Under the pieces are notes generated by a model, which did no database searches, was not told the DNA's origin, and worked only from the letters and a program-made list of their open reading frames with translations. From contig NZ_JNIJ01000024.1 in the NCBI RefSeq assembly GCF_000701345.1, forward strand, positions 35,639 through 99,638: a DNA stretch of 64,000 nt, written 5' to 3'. How positions within the stretch are numbered: the stretch's first letter is position 1; the number at the start of each line of letters is the position of its first letter. Made by a program: the position numbers and the translations under genes. Shown piece after piece: positions 52,476-62,969 of this stretch. The DNA is from Bradyrhizobium sp. URHD0069 (lineage in GTDB: Bacteria; Pseudomonadota; Alphaproteobacteria; Rhizobiales; Xanthobacteraceae).

Positions 52476-52808
52476 ATGACTTTGACCAGTGTCGCTATCA
52501 GCGAGCGGGCGGCCCGCCGCATCGGCGAAATCCTCAAGAGCGAGGGCGACGGCGCCATGCTGCGGATCAGCGTCGAGGGCGGCGGCTGCTCCGGCTTTCA
52601 ATACAAATTCGACATCGAGCGCGCGAAGGCTGAAGATGACATGGTGATCGCGCGCGACAACGCCGTGGTCCTGGTCGATCCCGCCTCGGTGCCGTTTCTG
52701 GCGGGGTCAGAGGTCGATTTCGTCGACGACCTGATCGGCGCGTCGTTCCGGGTGGTCAATCCCAACGCCACTGCGTCCTGCGGCTGCGGCACCAGCTTTT
52801 CGATCTGA
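52476..52808 (+). CDS. erpA: Iron-sulfur cluster insertion protein (A-type carrier)
   Basis: A 110-residue A-type Fe-S carrier. ATG 52476 follows GGAG and opens MTLTSVAISERAARRIGEIL. The three ligand Cys are in GGGCSGFQYKFD and the C-terminal SCGCGTSFSI. It delivers clusters to apo-proteins; candidates in this window include IlvD. It is monocistronic and divergent from dgt. Confidence 0.95.
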   Translation: MTLTSVAISERAARRIGEILKSEGDGAMLRISVEGGGCSGFQYKFDIERAKAEDDMVIARDNAVVLVDPASVPFLAGSEVDFVDDLIGASFRVVNPNATASCGCGTSFSI

Positions 52809-52812
52809 GAAG

Positions 52813-53663
52813 TTAGCGGTTATCGGCGAACAACGCCCTTGCGTTACCATGCGCGATCTGCCGGGCCACCTGCAGCGGCAACTGCGCCAACCAGGCGCGA
52901 TAGCCGGCCATGATTTCTCCATAGCTCGCCCAGCGTTCCGGGACCCATGTGTCCGAACCAAGCAGGAATCGGTCCGGTATCGCTCGAACAAGACCCGCCA
53001 TTCCGGCGTCAGCTTCCCGGCCCCGTCGGTGATGCCGCTGCGGTACGACAGTTCTCCCCAAAGATCAGGATATTTGGCCAGCAGCGCGGAGACGCGCTCG
53101 CTTGGCAGTCCGAAGCCGGTATGCGCCCAGATGATCCGGGCACGAGGATTGTGCCGCATCAGGATTTCAACGGCCTCCTCGTCCGCGTGGGCATGTAGAT
53201 AGAGGTTGTTTGCCACGGCGAAGTCGACGGTCTTCTTCACCCACTCGTTTTCCGCCGACTTCCCCGACAAGTGAAATTCACCGATGCCGCGATAATAGCC
53301 GCGTTTGAATTCGTCCTGCACGAGATCGAAAATGACGGGGTCGCTGAACCAGCTGCCGATATCGGCGCGGACACGGTACGGCCGAATAAAAGGCACGACC
53401 TGCAGGCCATCGGGCTTCGCATCCATCAGCGCGTGGGTGCCGGTGTTGGGGCGGCTGGTCGCGAGGATACCGGTCACCCGATGCTTCCTGAACAGCGCCA
53501 GAACCTCATCGGGCTGATAGAACGGCTTTGGTTCCCAATTGTAGTGCAGATGGGCGTCGAAGATCTCGATGGGTTCGGCCGCGTGTACGCGCGTGTCCAT
53601 GCCGGCGAACAGAAACGCGGCAATCAGGGTAGCGATGCGCCCTCGATGAGGCTTCATCTTCAC
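52813..53663 (-). pseudogene. Frameshifted exported amidohydrolase
   Basis: An amidohydrolase-2 type protein with signal peptide (MKMKPHRGRIATLIAAFLFA), IFDAHLHYNWEPK (metal HxH), LHAHADEEA and IIWAHTGFGLP. At about 52974-52977 the frame breaks: the expected ERYPDRFLLGSDTWVPERW is split, with the second half one frame over and running to the stop at 52813. Loss of one C from a TACCCGG site would explain it. Left as is, the product runs on antisense to erpA to about 52707. A real lesion or a sequencing error are both possible. Confidence 0.8.
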
Positions 53664-53673
53664 TCTGGCGCCA

Positions 53674-56600
53674 TTACTCCGCCGCGACGACGTGCGGCCG
53701 CTCGACGTTCTCGACCTCGTCGGCCTGCGGTTCGAGACGGCGCTTCAGGCGGCGGTCGATCCGATCGAGATAAATGTAGATCACCGGCGTGATGAATAGC
53801 GTCAACAGCTGCGACAGGCAGAGACCGCCGACCACGGCGACGCCAAGCGGCTGACGCAGTTCAGCACCGGCCCCGGCACCAAGAGCAATCGGCAGCGTGC
53901 CGAAAATCGCTGCGAATGTCGTCATCATGATGGGCCGGAAGCGCAGCAATGCGGCTTCGCGAATGGCATGCTCGGCGCTCAAGCCCACCCGGCGACGCTC
54001 CAGCGCGAAATCCACCATCATGATGGCGTTTTTCTTGACGATGCCGACCAGCATCACAATGCCGATCATCGCGATCACAGACAGTTCCATATTGAACAGC
54101 ATCAGCGTCAGGATCGCGCCGATGCCCGCCGACGGCAGGCCGGAAATGATGGTGATCGGATGGATGAAGCTTTCGTAGAGAATGCCGAGGATCACGAACG
54201 CCGCGAACACTGCCGCCAGGATCAGCACGCCCTGACCGCGCAGCGAGTCCTGGAACACCTGCGCCGTGCCGGAGAAGCCGGTCGCGATCGTGACCGGCAG
54301 GTTCGATGACTGTTCAAGCGAAGTGATCTTGTCCACCGCGTAGCCCAGCGAATGGCCCGGCGCGAGATTGAAGGAGATTGTCACTGCCGGCTGCTGGCCC
54401 TGATGATTGATCTGCAGCGGGCCGACCGTCGGCACCAGTTTCGCGACCGCAGCGAGCGGAATCGTCTGGCCGTTCCCGGTCTTCATGTAGAGCTTGGAGA
54501 GATCGGAGGGATCAACGCGAAACTGCGGCTGCGCCTCCAGGATGATCTGATAGTCGTTCGATGGCATGTAGATGGTGCCGACCTGTCGCGAGCCATAGGC
54601 GTTATAAAGCTGGTTGCGTACCTGATCGACGGTGATGCCGTAGACAGCAGCCTTCTCGCGGTCGATATCGACCGTCATCTGCGGGTTCTTGATGTAGAGG
54701 TCAGTAGTGACGTCGAGCAGGCCCGGGATCTTCTCGATGTTGTCACGCATTTGAGGCGCCAGCCGATACAGCGACTCGGTGTCGCCGCTCTGCAGGACGT
54801 ATTGATACTGGCTCTTGGAAATCCGCCCGCCGATATTCAGGTTCTGGATGCTCTGGAAGAACGCCTGCACGCCCGGAATTTCCCGCGCCTTCGCGCGCAG
54901 GCGTCCGACGACAACACTGACGGGGTCACGCGTCTTCTGAGACTTCAAGGCAATGAACAGGCGGCCGTAATTCGCGGTGGGATTGGGGCCGCCGGAACCG
55001 ACGGTGGAGTTGATATAGTCGATCGCCGGATCGGATTTGAGCACATCGACCAGCGCCTGCTGCCGCACCTTCATCGCCTCGAAAGAGGTGTCGGTCGCAG
55101 CTTCAGTCACGCCGATCAGGAAGCCGGTGTCCTCCTGCGGAAAGAAGCCTTTTGGCACGATCATATAAAGGTAAATCGTGCCGCCGAGCGTTGCCAGCGT
55201 GACCAGCAGCATCAGCCCCTTTCTCGCCAGCACCAAGTCGAGTGTCCATTCGTAGGCGCGAAGCCACGACTCGAACACTCGTTCGAAGAGACGGAGCACG
55301 ATGTTCGGCTTCCTGGTCGCGTCATGCGCCTTCAGTACCCGCGCGCACAGCATCGGCGTCAGCGTCAGCGACACGAAGCCGGAAACCACGATAGCGACCG
55401 AGATCGTGACCGCGAATTCCCGGAACACCCGGCCGACAATGCCGCCCATCAGCAGCACCGGAATGAACACCGCGATCAGCGAGAAGGTGATCGAAATGAT
55501 GGTAAAGCCGATCTCGCGTGCGCCCTTCAGCGCCGCCTCGTAGGGCCGCATGCCGCGTTCGATATGGCGGACGATGTTCTCGAGCATGACGATGGCGTCG
55601 TCGACCACAAAGCCGACCGACAAGGTCAGCGCCAGCAGCGTCATGTTGTTGATGGAATAATCCAGCATGTACATGACGGCACAGGTGCCGAACAGCGAGA
55701 TCGGCACCGCCAGCGCCGGAATGAACGTCGCGGAGGCCGAACGCAGGAACAGGAAGATCACCAGAATGACCAGTGCCACCGCGATCAGCAGGGTTTCCTC
55801 GACGTCGGCGACCGCCTGCCGGACCGAAATGGAACGGTCCATCATCACGTTCATGGAAACCGAGGGCGGAATCTGCGCGCGCAGCGCCGGCAATTTGGCC
55901 AACACGGAATCGACCACCGCAACCGTATTGGCGTCCGGCTGCTTCTGAATAGCGAGCACGATCGCGCGTTCGTCGTTCAACCAGGTCGCAACCTTGTCGT
56001 TCTCGACGCTATCGTAAATCTTGGCGACTTCATCGAGCTTGACCGGCGAACCGTTGCGCCACGCAACGACCACCTGCCGGTAGTCGGCAGCCTTTTCCAT
56101 CTGGCCGGAGGCCTGAAGGGCGACGTCCTGCTTCGGTCCGTTCAACGTGCCGACCGGCGTCGAGGAATTGGCGCGCGAAACGGCGGTCCTGATGTCCTCG
56201 AGCGACAGCCCGCGGGCGGCCGCAGCTTCCGGGTCAGCCTGGACGCGAATGGCGAATTTCTGTGTACCGTAGATCAGCACCTGCGCGACGCCGGGAATTT
56301 GCGACAGCGCCTGCCCGATGGTGATGTCGCCATACTCGTTGACCGCCGACAGCGGCAGCGTCGCCGATCCCAGCGCGATGAACAGCACCGGGAAGTCGGC
56401 CGGATTCACCTTCCGGAAGCTCGGCGGAATAGTCATCTCGATCGGCAACCGGCGCTGCGCGATCGTCAAGGCGGTTTGCACGTCGAGTGCGGCTGCGTCG
56501 ATATTGCGATTGAGGTCGAATTGAATGGTGATTTGCGTCGTGCCCTGCGACGAACTCGACGACATCGAGGAGATGCCGGCGATGGTCGATAGCTGACGTT

Positions 56601-56802
56601 CGATGATGCCGGCGACAGACGCCGCCATCGTGTCCGCGCTGGCACCTGGCAGGGTCGCGGTCACCGCGATGGTCGGAAAATCGACCCGCGGCAGCGCCGA
56701 CACCGGCAGCAGGCGGAAACCGAAGACGCCGAACGCGATGATTGATGCCGTGATGAGCGTCGTCATCACGGGCCGGCGAATACAAAGCTCCGAGAGGGTC
56801 AT
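53674..56802 (-). CDS. RND multidrug efflux permease (MdtB/MdtC-like)
   Basis: A 1042-residue inner membrane proton/drug antiporter of the HAE-1 group. It starts MTLSELCIRRPVMTTLITAS and has FPTIAVTATLPGASADTM, two six-span halves and the proton relay Asp pair in LSVGFVVDDAIVMLENI. MdtB/MdtC-like rather than AcrB-like wording is suggested by the N-terminus CIRRPVMT. The acidic tail is DEVENVERPHVVAAE. It is 3 nt after the adaptor gene; no outer membrane channel gene follows. Confidence 0.93.
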   Translation of the reverse strand: MTLSELCIRRPVMTTLITASIIAFGVFGFRLLPVSALPRVDFPTIAVTATLPGASADTMAASVAGIIERQLSTIAGISSMSSSSSQGTTQITIQFDLNRNIDAAALDVQTALTIAQRRLPIEMTIPPSFRKVNPADFPVLFIALGSATLPLSAVNEYGDITIGQALSQIPGVAQVLIYGTQKFAIRVQADPEAAAARGLSLEDIRTAVSRANSSTPVGTLNGPKQDVALQASGQMEKAADYRQVVVAWRNGSPVKLDEVAKIYDSVENDKVATWLNDERAIVLAIQKQPDANTVAVVDSVLAKLPALRAQIPPSVSMNVMMDRSISVRQAVADVEETLLIAVALVILVIFLFLRSASATFIPALAVPISLFGTCAVMYMLDYSINNMTLLALTLSVGFVVDDAIVMLENIVRHIERGMRPYEAALKGAREIGFTIISITFSLIAVFIPVLLMGGIVGRVFREFAVTISVAIVVSGFVSLTLTPMLCARVLKAHDATRKPNIVLRLFERVFESWLRAYEWTLDLVLARKGLMLLVTLATLGGTIYLYMIVPKGFFPQEDTGFLIGVTEAATDTSFEAMKVRQQALVDVLKSDPAIDYINSTVGSGGPNPTANYGRLFIALKSQKTRDPVSVVVGRLRAKAREIPGVQAFFQSIQNLNIGGRISKSQYQYVLQSGDTESLYRLAPQMRDNIEKIPGLLDVTTDLYIKNPQMTVDIDREKAAVYGITVDQVRNQLYNAYGSRQVGTIYMPSNDYQIILEAQPQFRVDPSDLSKLYMKTGNGQTIPLAAVAKLVPTVGPLQINHQGQQPAVTISFNLAPGHSLGYAVDKITSLEQSSNLPVTIATGFSGTAQVFQDSLRGQGVLILAAVFAAFVILGILYESFIHPITIISGLPSAGIGAILTLMLFNMELSVIAMIGIVMLVGIVKKNAIMMVDFALERRRVGLSAEHAIREAALLRFRPIMMTTFAAIFGTLPIALGAGAGAELRQPLGVAVVGGLCLSQLLTLFITPVIYIYLDRIDRRLKRRLEPQADEVENVERPHVVAAE

Positions 56803-56805
56803 TGC

Positions 56806-57936
56806 TCAGGCCCCGGCTTTGCGAGCCCGCGGTTCCGCCCGCGTGCCGTCCGAGAGCAGCAACTGCCCATCGACAACAACGTCCTCGCCACCCAACAGCC
56901 CCTCGGCGATCACGGACATGCCCTGGGAGGTACGGTCGACCTTCACCGGCTGAACCTTGGCCACTCCATCCTTCACCACGAACACGTAGTTCCCACTCTG
57001 GCTGCGCTGGACCGCCACCGTCGGCACCACGACGGAATTCTCGGTGCGGATGATGAGCTTGGTCGCGACTAGAATTCCCGGCCACAATGTCTCGTTCGCA
57101 TTGCTCATGATGCCGCGCACGGTGACCATGCCGGTAGTGGAATCCACCGAGTTTTCGACCATCGCCACTTTGCCGTCCTCGGATCGCTGGTGGCCGGGGA
57201 TGGTTGCGATCACCTTGGAGGAGCCGGTCGCCATCGCCTCGCGCAGGTCGACCAGAACACGCTGTGGAATGGCAAAGGTCACATAAACAGGCGCCATCTG
57301 GTTGATGACGGCCAGCGACACAGTGTCGGCCGGACGCACGAAGTTGCCGATCTTCACATTGGCTGCGCTGATCCGTCCCGAAAACGGCGCGCGGATGATG
57401 GTAAAGCTTTTCTGGACCTTCAGATTGTCCAGCGCGGACTGATCGGCCTTGATCGTGCCGATCAGGATATCGGCCTGGGTCTTGGCGTTATCGAGGTTGA
57501 CCTGAGTGGTGGCGCCCTTGGCGATCAGATCGCTGTAGCGCCTGACATCGCGCTGCACGCCCTCAAGCTGCGCCTGGTCCCTGGCAAGCACGCCTTCGGC
57601 TTGCTCGATCTGGGCGTCGATCTGGCGCGCGTCGAGCGTAAACAAGAGATCGCCTTCATTGACCTTGGCGCCGTCTTCGAAGTGGACCGAGACGATAGTG
57701 GTTTCTAACCGCGATTTCAGCGCCACGCTCAAAATCGGCGTTACCGTTCCGATTGAATCGACATCGACCGGCACCGGCTTGCGCTCAGCTTTCGCCAGGT
57801 CGACCGAAATCACGCGGGCGCGTTGCGGAGCCTGCGCGCTGGCGCCCCCGTCAATCCATGACGAGCGCGTTACAAAGGCGGCCAGCGCTGTTATGCCCAG
57901 CACGCCTGCGAAAAAAATCAAATGACGCTTTTTCAT
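56806..57936 (-). CDS. RND periplasmic adaptor subunit (MdtA-like)
   Basis: A 376-residue membrane fusion protein. The N-terminal anchor is LIFFAGVLGITALAAFVTRS. Lipoyl halves are ALKSRLETTIVSVHFEDGAK and IIRAPFSGRISAANVKIGNF, flanking a coiled-coil hairpin (EGVLARDQAQLEGVQRDVRR). Beta-barrel and proximal domains follow. It links the permease to an outer channel. A perfect 18-nt palindrome lies 16 nt upstream of the start. Confidence 0.93.
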   Translation of the reverse strand: MKKRHLIFFAGVLGITALAAFVTRSSWIDGGASAQAPQRARVISVDLAKAERKPVPVDVDSIGTVTPILSVALKSRLETTIVSVHFEDGAKVNEGDLLFTLDARQIDAQIEQAEGVLARDQAQLEGVQRDVRRYSDLIAKGATTQVNLDNAKTQADILIGTIKADQSALDNLKVQKSFTIIRAPFSGRISAANVKIGNFVRPADTVSLAVINQMAPVYVTFAIPQRVLVDLREAMATGSSKVIATIPGHQRSEDGKVAMVENSVDSTTGMVTVRGIMSNANETLWPGILVATKLIIRTENSVVVPTVAVQRSQSGNYVFVVKDGVAKVQPVKVDRTSQGMSVIAEGLLGGEDVVVDGQLLLSDGTRAEPRARKAGA

Positions 57937-57951
57937 GACATTTCACGTCAG

Positions 57952-57969
57952 CCGGTCCGCACGGACCGG
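57952..57969. promoter_or_regulatory. Perfect palindrome upstream of the RND operon
   Basis: CCGGTCCGCACGGACCGG has 8-bp arms with a 2-nt spacer, 16 nt before the adaptor start and about 145 nt from xthA. It could be an operator for a TetR-type repressor or a leader hairpin; no regulator gene is adjacent. Confidence 0.45.
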
Positions 57970-58113
57970 GACAGTCCGGTTTCCTGCCCCCATGACGGCG
58001 ACTTCTACGCCTCGCTCAAAATTGTTATCACAGTTTCTAAACGGTTATCACAGCCCCGCGATGGATGGTATGCCACAGAAGCGAAAATGTTGGTTACCGA
58101 CGGGAACCTTTTG

Positions 58114-58905
58114 ATGCGTATTGCTACATGGAATGTTAATTCGATCAGGCAGCGGCTCGACCACCTCCTGACCTGGCTGACGGATTGCGGGCCCGACATT
58201 GTCTGTCTGCAGGAGACCAAGTGCCTCGATGAGGCGTTTCCCCGGGAGCCGATCGAGGCGATCGGCTATAACGTGGTCACCCATGGCCAGAAGACCTTCA
58301 ACGGCGTCGCGCTGTTGTCGAAGTTGCCGTTCGAGGAAACCAGGCCGCGCCTTGCTGGAGACGACGAGGATATCCACGCCCGATTTCTGGAGGGCGTGGT
58401 CACGCTGAAGCAGGGCGTGCTGAGGGTTGCTTGCCTCTACCTGCCCAATGGCAACCCGCCGGAAACCGAGAAATATACCTATAAGCTCAAATGGATGTCA
58501 CGACTCCTTGAATATTCAAAGCAACAGCTGAAGGCGGAGGAGCCGCTGGTGCTCGCCGGAGATTTCAACGTGATCCCGGCGGCGCAGGACGTCCATAATC
58601 CGGCAGCCTGGGTCAACGACGCCTTGTTCCGCCCCACCACCCGCGAAAGCTTTCAATCCCTGCTGGGGTTAGGGCTGACCGACGCGCTGCGTGCCGCTAC
58701 CGACGCCCCCGGCCAATACACCTTCTGGGATTACCAGGCCGGCGCCTGGCAGAAAAACCAGGGATTGCGCATCGATCACCTGCTGCTATCGCCGCAGGCC
58801 AGCGATCGGCTGATCGATGTCGGGGTCGACAGCTATGTGCGCGGCTGGGAGAAGCCGTCGGACCATGTGCCGGTGTGGGCCGACTTCGATTTGAAGGTCG
58901 CGTAA
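58114..58905 (+). CDS. xthA: Exodeoxyribonuclease III
   Basis: A 263-residue AP endonuclease and 3'-5' exonuclease of base excision repair. ATG 58114 gives MRIATWNVNSIRQRLDHLL. It has CLQETKCLDEAFP with the metal-binding Glu, YLPNGNP, LAGDFNVIPAAQDVH and WGDYR-like region FWDYQAGAW, ending RIDHLLLSP and KPSDHVPVWADF. It is divergent from the RND operon and convergent with the exoR-like gene. The longer upstream frame has no ribosome site. Confidence 0.95.
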   Translation: MRIATWNVNSIRQRLDHLLTWLTDCGPDIVCLQETKCLDEAFPREPIEAIGYNVVTHGQKTFNGVALLSKLPFEETRPRLAGDDEDIHARFLEGVVTLKQGVLRVACLYLPNGNPPETEKYTYKLKWMSRLLEYSKQQLKAEEPLVLAGDFNVIPAAQDVHNPAAWVNDALFRPTTRESFQSLLGLGLTDALRAATDAPGQYTFWDYQAGAWQKNQGLRIDHLLLSPQASDRLIDVGVDSYVRGWEKPSDHVPVWADFDLKVA

Positions 58906-58947
58906 CAACCTGGCTGTTGAGAGCGTCGTTGCGAGCGCAGCGAAGCT

Positions 58948-59760
58948 TCAGTCCTTGCGGCCCTGCACCCAGTGCTCGAGCATCTGCAGGGCCATCGCGC
59001 GGTCATCGTCAGACGCCCTGGCTATCGCCTTGTTGTAACTTTCCTTGATCCAGGTTTCGTCCGGTGCGGCGCTGTCCCGCGCCAATGTCAGCCACATCAG
59101 CCCGCGCGCGGCCTGACGTGGCAGCTGGTCGCCGTTGAACAGCATCTGGCCGAGCAAGGCCTGCGCCTGATGCTGACCTTTCTGGGCGGCAAGGCCGAGC
59201 CAGCGGGCGCCATAGCGGAAATCATCCCGCGACGAGCCGGCGCCCTTCAGATAGAGCCGGGCCAGATCGTATTGCGCGTCGGCATTGCCGAAATAGGACG
59301 CCGCGTAGGAGAACATCTCCCTCGCCCGCTCCGGATCCGACCTGATCTTCGAGTTGGGAATGCCGTTGAGGTAGTACCGCCCCAATGCCACAAAGGCGTT
59401 AGCGACGATCGCCGCCTGCGGCGCCGAGGGGCTGTCTTCGGCATGGGCATTGGCAATCCGGCTGAAATACTCAAAGGCGCGCAGATCGTCCTGGGTGACG
59501 CCATCGCCATTGGCGTACATCCGGCCCAATTTCCACTGTGCGACCGGATGACCGCCTTCTGCGGCGTATTGCAGCGAGGTCAACGAGGTCGCCGACGGCG
59601 GGATCGCCTTCTTCAGGGCAGCAGCGGCCCCGGGTTGGGCCGAAACGACGGGAATCGCCGCATCTGGAGCCACCGGCGCTCCGTCGAAAGCGAATCCCTG
59701 TGTGGCCACAGGGGTGGCCCCTAAAATCAACGCAAGAATGATACGCCTAGATATCCGCAT
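58948..59760 (-). CDS. exoR: ExoR-like periplasmic Sel1-repeat protein
   Basis: A 270-residue protein. ATG 59760 opens a signal peptide ([20 protein letters not shown]). It has Sel1 repeats: [53 protein letters not shown] and [20 protein letters not shown]. Layout, length and a C-terminal [13 protein letters not shown] segment match rhizobial ExoR, which in the periplasm restrains the ChvG/ChvI (ExoS) sensor and so exopolysaccharide and motility. The start overlaps the ilvD stop by 14 nt. chvGI are not in the window. Confidence 0.78.
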   Translation of the reverse strand: MRISRRIILALILGATPVATQGFAFDGAPVAPDAAIPVVSAQPGAAAALKKAIPPSATSLTSLQYAAEGGHPVAQWKLGRMYANGDGVTQDDLRAFEYFSRIANAHAEDSPSAPQAAIVANAFVALGRYYLNGIPNSKIRSDPERAREMFSYAASYFGNADAQYDLARLYLKGAGSSRDDFRYGARWLGLAAQKGQHQAQALLGQMLFNGDQLPRQAARGLMWLTLARDSAAPDETWIKESYNKAIARASDDDRAMALQMLEHWVQGRKD

Positions 59761-61471
59761 AACACTGTTTCTCGTGCGCCCCGCCCGGATGAGTGACGGC
59801 GCCATCCACCGCCGGCCCAACCTGTTGGGCATATTTCCAGAGTGCACCTGACGTATGATTGGTCTCGCGAGCCCTCCATTTGGTTCTGCGTTCGGCCAGC
59901 TCTTTGTCAGTCAACTTTACGTTAAGTGTCCCGACGACAGCGTCGATTTCGATGATGTCGCCGTCCCGCAGGAGCGCGATCGGCCCGCCCACGGCCGCTT
60001 CCGGCCCGACATGGCCGATGCAGAAGCCGCGGGTGGCCCCGGAGAACCGGCCGTCGGTGATCAGTGCGATTTTACCGCCCATGCCCTGCCCGGTCAGCGC
60101 CGCCGTGGTCGAGAGCATTTCGCGCATGCCGGGACCGCCGCGCGGCCCCTCATAGCGGATCACGAGAACCTCGCCCTCTTTGTAGGTCTTCTTCTGCACC
60201 GCCTCGAAGGCATCCTCTTCGCGATCGAAGCAGCGGGCCGGTCCGGTAAATTTCAGGTTCGACATGCCGGCGACCTTCACGATCGCGCCTTCGGGCGCAA
60301 GATTCCCCTTCAGGCCGACCACACCGCCAGTGACGGTGATCGGCCTGTCAGCGGGCCGCACCACATCCTGGTGCGGATTCCATTTTACGCTCGTGAGGTT
60401 CTCGGCGATCGTACGGCCCGTGACTGTCAAACAGTCGCCATGCAAGTGGCCGTTATCGAGCAGCGTCTTCATCAGAAGCGGTATGCCACCAGCTTCAAAC
60501 ATGTCTTTGGCGACATAACGGCCACCCGGCTTCAAATCCGCGACATACGGAGTCTTTTTGAAGATTTCGGCCACGTCGAACAGGTTGAATTTAATTCCGC
60601 ATTCATGGGCAATCGCCGGCAGATGCAGGGCCGCATTGGTCGACCCGCCCGATGCGGCGACAACCGCCGCTGCGTTTTCCAGCGACCGGCGCGTGACGAT
60701 GTCGCGCGGGCGGATATTGGCCGCGATCAGCTCCATCACCTTCTCACCCGCGGTCATGCAAAACGCATCGCGGATCTCGTAGGGCGCCGGCGCGCCGGCC
60801 GAGTACGGCAGCGCAAGCCCGATCGCCTCGGACACCGTCGCCATGGTGTTGGCGGTGAATTGCGCGCCGCACGCACCGGCTGACGGGCAAGCCACCCGCT
60901 CGATTTCGTCCAGATCAGCGTCGGACATCTCGCCGACCGAATGCTTGCCGACCGCCTCGAACATGTCCTGCACCGTGACCTGCTGGCCGCGGAAATTGCC
61001 GGGAAGGATCGAGCCGCCATAAATGAAGATCGACGGCACGTTGAGCCGGACCATCGCCATCATCATCCCCGGCAGCGACTTGTCGCAGCCGGCGAGACCG
61101 ACCAGCGCATCGTAGGCATGGCCGCGGATCGTCAATTCGACGGAATCGGCGATGCATTCGCGCGATGGCAGCGACGAGCGCATGCCGTCATGCCCCATGG
61201 CGATGCCGTCGGTCACGGTGATGGTGCAGAATTCGCGCGGCGTGCCGCCGGCGGAGGCGACGCCCTTCTTGACCGCCTGGGCCTGACGCATCAGCGAGAT
61301 ATTGCAGGGGGCGGCTTCATTCCAGCACGACGCCACGCCGACGAACGGCTGATGGATCTGCTGGGTGGTCAGCCCCATGGCATAAAGATAAGAGCGGTGG
61401 GGCGCCCGTTCCGGGCCCTCCGTCACATGACGGCTCGGTAGTCTCTTCTTGATGCTGGTTTTGGCGTCCAT
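59747..61471 (-). CDS. ilvD: Dihydroxy-acid dehydratase
   Basis: A 574-residue Fe-S dehydratase in isoleucine, valine and pantothenate synthesis. Cluster cysteines lie in [24 protein letters not shown] and [16 protein letters not shown]. The C-terminal domain has [20 protein letters not shown]. The gene is followed with a 14-nt overlap by the ExoR-like gene, which is odd for a metabolic gene but may be simple compaction. Confidence 0.96.
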   Translation of the reverse strand: MDAKTSIKKRLPSRHVTEGPERAPHRSYLYAMGLTTQQIHQPFVGVASCWNEAAPCNISLMRQAQAVKKGVASAGGTPREFCTITVTDGIAMGHDGMRSSLPSRECIADSVELTIRGHAYDALVGLAGCDKSLPGMMMAMVRLNVPSIFIYGGSILPGNFRGQQVTVQDMFEAVGKHSVGEMSDADLDEIERVACPSAGACGAQFTANTMATVSEAIGLALPYSAGAPAPYEIRDAFCMTAGEKVMELIAANIRPRDIVTRRSLENAAAVVAASGGSTNAALHLPAIAHECGIKFNLFDVAEIFKKTPYVADLKPGGRYVAKDMFEAGGIPLLMKTLLDNGHLHGDCLTVTGRTIAENLTSVKWNPHQDVVRPADRPITVTGGVVGLKGNLAPEGAIVKVAGMSNLKFTGPARCFDREEDAFEAVQKKTYKEGEVLVIRYEGPRGGPGMREMLSTTAALTGQGMGGKIALITDGRFSGATRGFCIGHVGPEAAVGGPIALLRDGDIIEIDAVVGTLNVKLTDKELAERRTKWRARETNHTSGALWKYAQQVGPAVDGAVTHPGGAHEKQCYADI

Positions 61472-61724
61472 CGCGAACCTGTTTCCCCAGCCAACTCTTA
61501 GACCCGGAAAATGTAGGATTTTCCTTCGCCTTCGCGAGCGCCGTGGCCGTCAGCCTACGAAGAATGATTTCATGGAGGGGTGTGGCCAAAAAGCGGCGCG
61601 CGCAAGAGGTTGCTGAAATGACAGTTAAATCTTCGGTGAGTGTTGCGATCAAGCAACAATCGTGGCGTGCAGGCAACCATCCGGCCGTCCAATCAAGGAA
61701 CCTGCCGACCCGCCAAGCCGCTCC

Positions 61725-62969
61725 TCAACCGGCTGCGCGCTGCGGAATCAGATGCGGCTTCTCCTGGCCAGCCACCACAGGCAGGTGATCGATCGCCCTG
61801 AGGCCAGGCCGTTTGCGCCACATGATTTCGGACTCATCCACCGCGAGCGTCAATCCGGGCCAGCGCTGGAATAAGGATTTCAGCGCGCATCTGCCTTCAA
61901 TGCGCGCGAGCTGATGGCCAAGGCAGAAATGGATGTCCGTGCCGAAGGCAATATGCCGGTTCGGCCTTCGTTGCAGATCGAGCCGCTCCGGATGCGGATT
62001 TGCCTGAGGGTCCATGTTGGCCGCGGCCAGCATGGCCATGATCTTCTCGCCTTTTCTCAATCTGACGCCGCCGAGTTCGACATCCTTGCCCACATAGCGC
62101 GGCTTGGTGAATTGCACCGGCGTGGTGAAGCGCAGAAATTCCTCCACCGCCAGGTCGGCGCGGCTCCAATCTTCTTTCAGCCAGTCTCGCAAATCCGGAT
62201 TTTTCAAAAGCTCATGCACCGATCCGCTGATCAGGTGCGTCGTGGTCTCGTGCCCGGCAAACAGCAACAGGAACATCATGGACACCATTTCGTCGCGGCT
62301 GATTCGACCGCCGTCTTTCTCGACGCGCACGATCTCGGCGATCAACCCTTCCCCACCCTGCCGCCGCACGGTCTCGATATGCCGTTCCATATATCGCTTC
62401 ATCGCAAGGATCTTCGGCATCATGCCGAGGAATCCGAGCGCGCCGGTGAAGCGGGTGAAGCCGCCGGCCCATGCGACGAATTTCGTCCGGTCGGCCAATG
62501 GCAGCCCGAGCAGTTCGCAGATCACCGACAGTGGCAGCTTGCGCGCAAAGCGATCGACGAGGTCGGCCGGACTTCCCTCGGCAAACAGCTCATCGGCGAG
62601 TTGATCGCCGATCGCCTGGATATGCGGTTCCATGTCGAGCACGGCGCGGCGGCGAAAGGCCTCGTCGACGATGTCGCGCAACCGCTTATGGTCCGGCTCG
62701 TCCATCGACAGCATGCTGTTGGCCAGCGTGCGCACGATGCCCGGCATCCACCACTGAAGTCCGGCGACAGTACCGTCTTCCTTGCGAATGGTGAATGTCT
62801 CGGTGTCCTTCAGCACCTGATCGGCGAATGCCTGCGTCGTCGTGGCCCACACCGTGCCGATGATCGGGAACCGAACTTGCACGACCGGACCCATGGCGCG
62901 AAGCTTTTCGATCGCGGCGGCGGGATTACGATAGTAGTCCTGACTGGTGAAGTCTGCCTGAAGCGTCAT
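61725..62969 (-). CDS. Cytochrome P450
   Basis: A 414-residue soluble bacterial P450. ATG 62969 starts MTLQADFTSQDYYRNPAAAI. The I-helix is LLFAGHETTTHLI, the ExxR region VEEFLRF then PRYVGKDVELGG, and the heme loop FGTDIHFCLGHQLARIEGR with the thiolate Cys. No ferredoxin or reductase gene is adjacent, so it uses partners from elsewhere. The substrate is not predictable from the sequence. Confidence 0.94.
   Translation of the reverse strand: MTLQADFTSQDYYRNPAAAIEKLRAMGPVVQVRFPIIGTVWATTTQAFADQVLKDTETFTIRKEDGTVAGLQWWMPGIVRTLANSMLSMDEPDHKRLRDIVDEAFRRRAVLDMEPHIQAIGDQLADELFAEGSPADLVDRFARKLPLSVICELLGLPLADRTKFVAWAGGFTRFTGALGFLGMMPKILAMKRYMERHIETVRRQGGEGLIAEIVRVEKDGGRISRDEMVSMMFLLLFAGHETTTHLISGSVHELLKNPDLRDWLKEDWSRADLAVEEFLRFTTPVQFTKPRYVGKDVELGGVRLRKGEKIMAMLAAANMDPQANPHPERLDLQRRPNRHIAFGTDIHFCLGHQLARIEGRCALKSLFQRWPGLTLAVDESEIMWRKRPGLRAIDHLPVVAGQEKPHLIPQRAAG

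Noticed and set aside
52707..52812. C-terminal extension of the amidohydrolase frame into erpA
   Set aside because: It exists only because of the frameshift near 52975; the family C-terminus continues in another frame to 52813.
54352..56592. A 746-codon open frame on the plus strand
   Set aside because: It is antisense to the RND permease, which has full family motifs; the antisense product is Arg/Gln/His-rich low complexity.
61543..61788. Plus-strand open frame between ilvD and the P450 gene
   Set aside because: Low-information composition and overlap with the P450 3' end; no family signal.
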